Shown: positions 37,100 through 41,772 of the stretch, piece by piece
Numbering within the stretch: the first letter of the stretch is position 1
Layout: the number at the start of each line of letters is the position of its first letter
DNA from: a virus
Length of the DNA stretch: 41,772 nt
Direction: 5' to 3' (one strand)
Virus record (IMG/VR): IMGVR_UViG_3300046170_000147
Span: 1-41,772 of that record
The notes under the pieces: generated by a model
What the model was told of the DNA's origin: nothing
Seen by the model: the letters and a program-made list of their open reading frames with translations, nothing else
Databases searched by the model: none
Position numbers and translations under genes: made by a program

Positions 37100-37121
37100 C
37101 TCGGTTTTCTTTTTTGGGTTG

Positions 37122-37325
37122 TTATTTAGTTTCATCATTTTTCACGGACACGTACAAGTCATGTCGTTCGTTGTTCAGCTTGTCAAGAAGCTTCTGTAGT
37201 TCTAAGTACAAGGGAAAAAACCTATTCGACGGATCAATGCAATCCCCTCCCATCTCATTCTGGTGAATGTAAAACATTAATTCCTCAATCATTACGCTTG
37301 GTTCTAAAGTTATCTCTCGGCTCAT
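37122..37325 (-). CDS. Hypothetical early protein (67 aa)
   Basis: 67 residues starting MSREITLEPSVMIEELMFYI. Mostly helical, with a hydrophilic end (NNERHDLYVSVKNDETK). It overlaps its upstream neighbour by 4 bases. I do not recognise it. Confidence 0.55.
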   Translation of the reverse strand: MSREITLEPSVMIEELMFYIHQNEMGGDCIDPSNRFFPLYLELQKLLDKLNNERHDLYVSVKNDETK

Positions 37326-37579
37326 TGCAAAGCTATCCTTTTAAAAGTTGAAGTGTCAGTGTGTACGCATCCATCGTCGGTTGAGCAATAGGTATCGTAA
37401 CAAGTGACAACCCACTCGCCACCTTTGTAGTCGTCATCTTGCCATATATTAAAGTCAACGAATCCGTCGGGTGTTTCTATTGAGTCCCAGTGGTCGGTTG
37501 ATGGATCGGTTGAATTGATGTGCTGTTTTGCACGGACACGTATGTTTTCTTTTGTTTCGTCGGTTAGGTTTAATTTCAT
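37322..37579 (-). CDS. Hypothetical early protein (85 aa)
   Basis: From ATG at 37579, after the A-rich leader ACAACCAATAAAAAAACCG. The longer frame to 37657 adds 26 hydrophobic residues but lacks a leader. The product begins MKLNLTDETKENIRVRAKQH and has an acidic middle (STDHWDSIETPDGFVDFNIW) and a Cys/Thr-rich end (CYDTYCSTDDGCVHTDTSTF). No family is recognised. Confidence 0.6.
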   Translation of the reverse strand: MKLNLTDETKENIRVRAKQHINSTDPSTDHWDSIETPDGFVDFNIWQDDDYKGGEWVVTCYDTYCSTDDGCVHTDTSTFKRIALQ

Positions 37580-37667
37580 CGGTTTTTTTATTGGTTGTCG
37601 GTTAACTAATCGGAATACAACATTGAAATAAATAGAATAAATATAAATACAATGCATAAGAGTGTGA

Positions 37668-37865
37668 TCATTGACATTGGTCGGTTTCCTCCTGTTCGTT
37701 GTCGGTTAGTGGTATGTCTTGTGACTGGCGTATCATTCCTTCAATCGTTGAATAGTTATTACTGGGTGGAAAGCATAGATCGGCAAGGCAGTCTACGCAT
37801 ATGTCCTCACCTTCTCTTTCCATTCCTTGAAGCGTTAAGCCACAGTGTTTGCAGATGTTAGTCAT
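37668..37865 (-). CDS. Zinc-ribbon early protein (65 aa)
   Basis: 65 residues. The first third has two Cys pairs (CKHCGLTL...ICVDCLADLC), spaced like a small zinc ribbon. The rest is polar and Gln-rich, ending EQEETDQCQ. It overlaps the next zinc protein by a TAAATG contact. It may bind nucleic acid or protein. The target is unknown. Confidence 0.65.
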   Translation of the reverse strand: MTNICKHCGLTLQGMEREGEDICVDCLADLCFPPSNNYSTIEGMIRQSQDIPLTDNEQEETDQCQ

Positions 37866-38053
37866 TTAAGAGTTACATCCTCGCTTTTTCTGCAACTAGG
37901 CATCGTACATTTCTCAACATCAACAAAGCCTGCTCCGTTACCATTTATTACAAAGACAACTGGTTGTCCATTTCGTCGGGTTTGATAAGCTTTTTTGCAT
38001 CGTGGGCAATGTACAAATTTAGGAATGATTTCTTGTGATGGTAGTATATTCAT
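37862..38053 (-). CDS. Second zinc-ribbon early protein (63 aa)
   Basis: 63 residues with FVHCPRCKKAYQTRRNGQPV then VEKCTMPSCRKSEDVTLK. Two CxxC-type knuckles suggest one zinc ribbon. Its leader (ACCAACCAATAGAAAACCG) resembles that of two other early genes. It lies next to the other zinc protein. Confidence 0.65.
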   Translation of the reverse strand: MNILPSQEIIPKFVHCPRCKKAYQTRRNGQPVVFVINGNGAGFVDVEKCTMPSCRKSEDVTLK

Positions 38054-38078
38054 TTTATCGGTTTTCTATTGGTTGGTT

Positions 38079-38232
38079 TTATTGGTTAGTTCCACAAAAA
38101 GGACAAGGGCTTCCGTCAATCGGACAAGCTAAAGCCTTCATCACTCGGACAAGTGTCGGTTGGATGGTCAGTTAGCTTGTAATGGTTGCAACTGGTAAAG
38201 AGTAGTAATGTGAGTAGTAATAGTGGTTTCAT
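38079..38232 (-). CDS. Predicted small lipoprotein, Cys-rich, frameshifted
   Basis: The first frame gives MKPLLLLTLLLFTSCNHYK, a signal peptide ending in a lipobox-like LFTSC, so Cys15 could be lipidated. It stops at 38116. Removing one base at TT 38137-38138 continues through CPSDEALACPIDGSPCPFCG to a stop at 38079, about 50 residues in all. The start overlaps the stop of the next gene upstream (TAATG). Phage lipoproteins commonly block superinfection or alter receptors. That role is inferred, not shown. Confidence 0.55.
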
Positions 38233-38525
38233 TATGGTCTAAAGATTATATATCCGGTTTCCTGACCTATCGCTTGGTAAAGGTCGGTTAAATATTGCTT
38301 GGTACTATCGGCAACTGTGTAAACTCTTGGAAAGGTCTCAAAATCAGATTCAATCCAGACATTTAACAAGTGAAGACTAACAAGTATTTCGTCGTCTTGT
38401 CTTTGAACATCGTCTAAGTTGGCAAGTACCTTTAGGTCATCTAGTACATCGTTGTTATATATATCAGCAAGGTAACAAGCTTGGTACTTACTGAAAACAA
38501 AAGGTTTTGATAGTGTTCTTGTCAT
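38232..38525 (-). CDS. Hypothetical early protein (97 aa)
   Basis: 97 residues. It reads MTRTLSKPFVFSKYQACYLA then DDLKVLANLDDVQRQDDEIL and ends YQAIGQETGYIIFRP. It looks like a mixed alpha/beta soluble protein. The TAATG contact with the lipoprotein gene suggests coupled translation. Not recognised. Confidence 0.6.
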   Translation of the reverse strand: MTRTLSKPFVFSKYQACYLADIYNNDVLDDLKVLANLDDVQRQDDEILVSLHLLNVWIESDFETFPRVYTVADSTKQYLTDLYQAIGQETGYIIFRP

Positions 38526-38540
38526 GGTTATTTCTTTCTA

Positions 38541-38759
38541 TTAATCGGATGCAATTGCAAAGTAGATAAGTAATACCCAGCTGAATAAAGCCAGTAAGGG
38601 CGAACATATAGCCAGAATAAACATAGTCTTTTTACTTGTCTTTGGTAGATGTCGATCTAATGAATCATCTATGTTCGCTACGCTCTCAACGCCATTAAAT
38701 GGCTTTTGTGCTAATGCATAGGTTTTTAATCGTTCGTCCATTGTCTTTTCTGTTTTCAT
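38541..38759 (-). CDS. Early membrane protein (72 aa)
   Basis: From ATG at 38759, behind a strong AGGAGG ribosome-binding site at the end of the preceding gene. Residues 1-44 are soluble (MKTEKTMDERLKTYALAQKP). Residues about 46-70 form one membrane segment (MFILAICSPLLALFSWVLLI). The Lys/Arg pair before the segment puts the N-terminus in the cytoplasm. Function unknown. Confidence 0.65.
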   Translation of the reverse strand: MKTEKTMDERLKTYALAQKPFNGVESVANIDDSLDRHLPKTSKKTMFILAICSPLLALFSWVLLIYFAIASD

Positions 38760-38760
38760 G

Positions 38761-39012
38761 TTATGCAACCTCCTGATCGTCTTGTTGATAGTGTTCAGCT
38801 ATTTCTTGCCAGTCTACATTTTGAAGGAAAGCCATTGCATAATCTCTGCCGATACCTTCATCTGTGGATTCTTCAATCAATAGCTCTGCAAATTCACGCA
38901 TCCCATCAGAGCTTCCATGACGCCATGCTTCATCGTCACCATTGAATAGCTCTAGATTGACTCGCCATGTTTCGTAATTTGTCCATCCGTTGTAAGTATT
39001 GTCGTTTTTCAT
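38761..39012 (-). CDS. DUF7249-like early protein (83 aa)
   Basis: 83 residues. NTYNGWTNYETWRVNLELFN matches the small family with 'GW.NYETW...L', seen in many phages and plasmids. The rest is acidic and helical, ending EHYQQDDQEVA. It starts behind an A-rich leader without a clear ribosome-binding site. Function unknown. Confidence 0.7.
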   Translation of the reverse strand: MKNDNTYNGWTNYETWRVNLELFNGDDEAWRHGSSDGMREFAELLIEESTDEGIGRDYAMAFLQNVDWQEIAEHYQQDDQEVA

Positions 39013-39044
39013 AATGTGTGTTTTTTATGTGAGTTGTGATTAAA

Positions 39045-39422
39045 TTAGGAAAGTAATTCGCTTGTGTGATCGCAATAGATATCTTCATCGGTATCATTCA
39101 CACAACCAAGTGCAACGATTGACCAGCCGTCCTTCATGTTGTTACGCATCGAATAATAAATCTCTTGCAAGTTATCTAGTACAGCAGAAAAGCTTAAACA
39201 AGAGCCGTCTTCAGTAATAAAGAATAAACGATACATCCCTAATGAAGTATACTCTCCAGCTCTTAAACAAGATTTTAATTTATTGATTGAGTCAATCGTT
39301 CTATAATGTCTTGCAACATCTTTTCTTACTAATTGCAAGTTATCGTTTCTGTAAACATCACCCTCGAATGTATAAAACTTTTGTGTTTTGTCTGATGGTC
39401 TGAATGATTTTAAGATATTCAT
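39045..39422 (-). CDS. First early gene, hypothetical (125 aa)
   Basis: 125 residues, the first gene after the terminal non-coding DNA, so it is probably expressed immediately after entry by host RNA polymerase. It reads MNILKSFRPSDKTQKFYTFE, then a mixed alpha/beta body with SMRNNMKDGWSIVALGCVND. No ribosome-binding site is obvious. Not recognised. T7-like phages place host-takeover proteins here. Confidence 0.65.
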   Translation of the reverse strand: MNILKSFRPSDKTQKFYTFEGDVYRNDNLQLVRKDVARHYRTIDSINKLKSCLRAGEYTSLGMYRLFFITEDGSCLSFSAVLDNLQEIYYSMRNNMKDGWSIVALGCVNDTDEDIYCDHTSELLS

Positions 39423-39580
39423 AATAGTAATAATGTATTTTTGAGTTAATAATGTGATATCAGCACGAAAAGACTATTTATAGAGATACCACAACAACAA
39501 AATATTAACTTTTATCACTTTGCTGTGTTTCTAATGGTAACTATTAGCAAGTCTTATCAGCTAGCAGGATGAGAGCCAAT

Positions 39581-39620
39581 GATCGTTTATGATTGTTTAT
39601 GATCGATATTGATCGTTTTG
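39581..39620 (+). repeat. Four tandem 10-bp iterons
   Basis: Consecutive decamers GATCGTTTAT, GATTGTTTAT, GATCGATATT and GATCGTTTTG. Related AAACGAT pieces lie close by (39676-39695) next to A/T-rich DNA. The 10-base period puts each on the same face of the helix. A binding site for a replication or regulatory protein is possible. Confidence 0.55.
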
Positions 39621-39838
39621 ATGACGGGTCGAAGCGAATAAAAAATACAAAAATAACGCATCAACTTATCATGATAAAACGATATGAAACGATCAATCCT
39701 TGACGCAATTTGACCTAGTGATCTTGCGATTTGCGAACGATAGGCTAACAATATGTAAACATAAACTATCCTGCTACAAACTATTTACTTTCTAAAAAAG
39801 AGTAGACATAACCCCCGTTGTATGAGTAATAAATAAAT

Positions 39839-39867
39839 CTTAAACTACTGGTAATCAGTGGTTTAAG
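39839..39867. repeat. 12-bp inverted repeat
   Basis: CTTAAACTACTG and CAGTGGTTTAAG form a 12-bp stem with one G-U pair on plus-strand RNA and a 5-base loop. In the left copy (159-187) three arm positions differ and the stem is broken in its middle. TGCTATTAGCA, a perfect 11-bp palindrome, follows at 39870-39880. No run of T follows on either side, so it does not look like a terminator. Confidence 0.5.
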
Positions 39868-40073
39868 TTTGCTATTAGCAGGGATTACTTATCTATTAAT
39901 ATAAACTTATCAAAATGTACCCCGCTGTAGTAAAAATCTAGGGGTACCCAAGGGGTAAACAACGACCGCGTATATAGCGTAAGCCGTTCAGATTTTTTTA
40001 CCAAATTTGAGTCCTTGCGTACTCATCGACAACGCTTCGCTAACGTCTCTTCTTAAACCGACTCTGTTGCAGT

Positions 40074-40286
40074 TCAGAAACTAGGACTGATATAGTCCTC
40101 TAAGTCGTCGTCTTCGTCTAAATCTTCCGGGCTAAAAATGATCTCAGCGTCTGTTAAAACGGTCAGTTTGGCAAATTCTAACACGCCGACTATTGTCTGA
40201 TCGTTGAGGTCGTACTCTTGTTGATACCGTCGTATGAGGTTATCTAAATCAAACATAAGAGCGTCAGTCTGGTCGTTGTTCGTCAT
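40074..40286 (-). CDS. Small acidic terminal-region protein (70 aa)
   Basis: 70 residues starting MTNNDQTDALMFDLDNLIRR and ending in an acidic run (SPEDLDEDDDLEDYISPSF). GGGAGGAAG provides a good ribosome-binding site. It is the only gene between the terminase and the early region. The left copy is broken by one extra C. Function unknown; acidic DNA-mimic or host-factor inhibitors of this size are known in phages. Confidence 0.65.
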   Translation of the reverse strand: MTNNDQTDALMFDLDNLIRRYQQEYDLNDQTIVGVLEFAKLTVLTDAEIIFSPEDLDEDDDLEDYISPSF

Positions 40287-40884
40287 CGCTTCGCTCTTCC
40301 TCCCAGCGTATTAAAAATACTATTGTTCGTCATCGTACTTTACACTATATAACAAATACGTTAGGTAGTAAAGACTGTTGCTTTAATTTAGGTGTGACAT
40401 TTTGACACGTATTTTTATTCATTGATATACAACGACTTATAACTCTAGTCTTGACACTCAACCTGTAATGGTTACTAAATGGTATAATGCCTAGCGGAGC
40501 GATAGTCGTACTAACTGTACGCTTTAACAGAACAGTTTAACTGCAGTACTTCTTCATCAAAACAACTAACAACGAATGACGTTATAAGTGTCGTCGTTAT
40601 AATCAGTTAGAGCGGACTCGCTTCGCTCATCCTGAAAAAGCTCATACTTCGTTCTTTCGCTTTTTACTCTTAACGTTTCGTTATAATAGTCGTCTTCTTT
40701 CTAACGGATTTAAGGATAGGTGTGTTTACACGTAAACCTTGTATATTTAAAGTCTAACTTTAGAATTACCATATATAACGATAACGATAGTAGAGTACAT
40801 ATTAATGTATTTAAACTAACTACTTCATCACAGTTATAACAGAAGTTAACTAGTAGGTAAGAGTTTGTTATCTAAGTAACAACG
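40287..40884. other. Non-coding DNA downstream of terminase (right copy)
   Basis: Counterpart of 607-1195. It keeps the plus-strand TGGTATAAT box at 40480-40488 and has nine extra bases near 40542 (CTGCAGTAC). The hairpin GTATT-AATAC just upstream of the small gene keeps its stem and changes only its loop (TTT versus TAT). No gene is supported. Confidence 0.5.
40480..40488 (+). promoter_or_regulatory. Possible extended -10 box, right copy
   Basis: TGGTATAAT, identical to 800-808. Same limits: poor -35 spacing and a direction against all genes. Confidence 0.25.
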
Positions 40885-41772
40885 TTACGTCCAAAGGATC
40901 GCTTTATCACGTTTACGTTTATAGAAGCTATCAGTAAACTTTGTTAACTCTTCTTGTAGTAGTTCTTGTTTTCTATCGTACATATTCTTGTTAACATCAG
41001 CAGCCATTTGTTCTACCCAATAAGCAACAGCAATAGCTAACGCATCCAGACGGTCATCATGAGCCAAGCTACCACGTTCTCTTGTTATCCGTGATAGTTG
41101 ATAGAACAACATATACCTAGCTTGAGACTCTATAGGATACGTTAACGCAGACTGGTAGTCGTTAGAGATAACTTTAGGATCAACAATAAGACGATGACTA
41201 TTAAGTACAGGTTCAAGTGTATCAACAATCCTTAGTTCTTTTTGTTTACTACTACGTACTTCTTCTATCGTCACAGGATATTCATTACGAAACAACGGTT
41301 TAATCAGTTCCATAAACATACCGTCACCAAAGTTAGACTCTATAACGATCTTGTTAACTTTGTTATGTTTAGCAATGGAGACGAGACGTTTTAATGTTAC
41401 CTCGTCGTACCCTCCTTTAATACCACCCGCATCAGGAACAAACAACTGACTGTTAAGCATCTTGACTACAGCGTAAGCCGTTTCGTCTTTACCACGACCA
41501 GAAGGATCAATAGACATCACAGAACCACTGTACGGTATTAGTTCTCCTACAAGACTACTAGGACGCTTGTAACGGTCTCCTGCCAGTCCTACATTAGGTA
41601 GTGTTCTATCTGCTTTCTCAGGGTCTGACGACCACACGATCTTTTCAGGAGCTTGATCAACGTCAACGTCGTGAATGATAAGGTCGTTAATCTTTAATGG
41701 ATAACGGTCACGATCACTCAGCTTAGGGTTTAACATGAACTGCAACGCAAACCCGGTACGACCGTACGACAG
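40885..41772 (-). CDS. terL: Terminase large subunit, 3' part only (cut by window end)
   Basis: The frame is open to the window edge at 41772. The first full codons read LSYGRTGFALQFMLNPKLSD. It covers about the last 295 residues, with the nuclease domain (IDPSGRGKDETAYAV, HDDRLDALAIAV). It differs from the full gene by a few residues (DVDVDQ, EKIVW) and by several silent changes in its first 160 bases. The ATPase part is missing only because the window stops. Confidence 0.93.
   Translation of the reverse strand: MSYGRTGFALQFMLNPKLSDRDRYPLKINDLIIHDVDVDQAPEKIVWSSDPEKADRTLPNVGLAGDRYKRPSSLVGELIPYSGSVMSIDPSGRGKDETAYAVVKMLNSQLFVPDAGGIKGGYDEVTLKRLVSIAKHNKVNKIVIESNFGDGMFMELIKPLFRNEYPVTIEEVRSSKQKELRIVDTLEPVLNSHRLIVDPKVISNDYQSALTYPIESQARYMLFYQLSRITRERGSLAHDDRLDALAIAVAYWVEQMAADVNKNMYDRKQELLQEELTKFTDSFYKRKRDKAILWT

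Larger units (their letters stand above)
39423..40073. other. Non-coding DNA upstream of the early genes
   Basis: About 650 bases without a gene. The first 258 (39423-39680) are unique and lie directly before the first early gene. They hold the iterons and an A/T-rich stretch. The rest is the repeat. Early promoters should lie here, but no clear minus-strand -35/-10 pair stood out (the best, TTGATG-17-TTATTC in the AT-rich stretch near 39640-39670, is weak). Confidence 0.6.
39681..41772. repeat. Right copy of imperfect direct terminal repeat
   Basis: Matches 1-2083. Changes concentrate in the first 100 and last 160 bases. It has an intact small acidic gene, nine extra bases around 40542, and terminase codon changes including both silent and amino-acid changes. 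Confidence 0.95.

Noticed and set aside
1-39680. Temperate lifestyle genes
   Set aside because: No integrase, excisionase, repressor or attachment-site pair was found. The terminal repeat spans 2 kb with gene content and does not look like att sites.

Overview
The window holds essentially one complete genome of a T7-like podovirus (Autographiviridae type). It encodes a single-subunit RNA polymerase, a T7-type replication set and a T7-order virion set. Every gene I accept lies on the minus strand, so the genome reads from right to left. No integrase, repressor or lysogeny module is visible, and the DNA polymerase carries a Tyr at the position linked to virulent phages, so I infer a lytic phage. 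Gene style suggests a marine bacterial host, but nothing in the sequence names it. There are no photosynthesis genes to point to cyanobacteria. The genome is moderately AT-rich by eye.

Layout, in transcription order. (1) 40884-39423: terminal non-coding DNA with a small acidic gene, hairpins and 10-bp iterons. (2) 39422-35875: small early genes, mostly unknown, including two zinc-ribbon proteins, a predicted lipoprotein, a membrane protein and a DGQHR/ParB-like protein. (3) 35878-27551: RNA polymerase, ssDNA-binding protein, endonuclease I, primase-helicase, DNA polymerase, a PD-(D/E)XK protein, 5' exonuclease and a DUF5664 dNTP-hydrolase-like protein. (4) 27561-21218: small structural proteins, portal, scaffold, a strong hairpin terminator, holin-like genes, major capsid, a second terminator and tail tube A. 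(5) 21218-10265: tail tube B, a gp13-like protein and three internal virion proteins. (6) 10225-3422: an expanded receptor-binding cassette with a T7-type fibre base, a pectate-lyase-like tailspike, a LamG-like protein, a coiled-coil fibre and several tiny proteins sharing modules. (7) 3407-1196: an RHH protein, small terminase, terminator and large terminase.

Positions 1-2083 and 39681-41772 are an imperfect direct repeat, so the non-redundant unit is about 39,680 bp. The copies differ by substitutions and small indels, including amino-acid changes in the terminase. The right end therefore probably comes from a sibling genotype, or the ends are divergent.

Many essential genes are broken by one-base shifts, nearly all in short homopolymers. 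I rebuilt the RNA polymerase, primase-helicase, ssDNA-binding protein, tail tube B, tail fibre, tailspike, gp16-like protein and several small genes across them. One such shift (505-507) can be checked against its intact copy within the window. I read the pattern as sequencing or assembly error rather than gene decay, and give whole-gene coordinates.

No endolysin is recognisable. The least explained parts are the modular tail cassette, the early lipoprotein and the terminal non-coding DNA.
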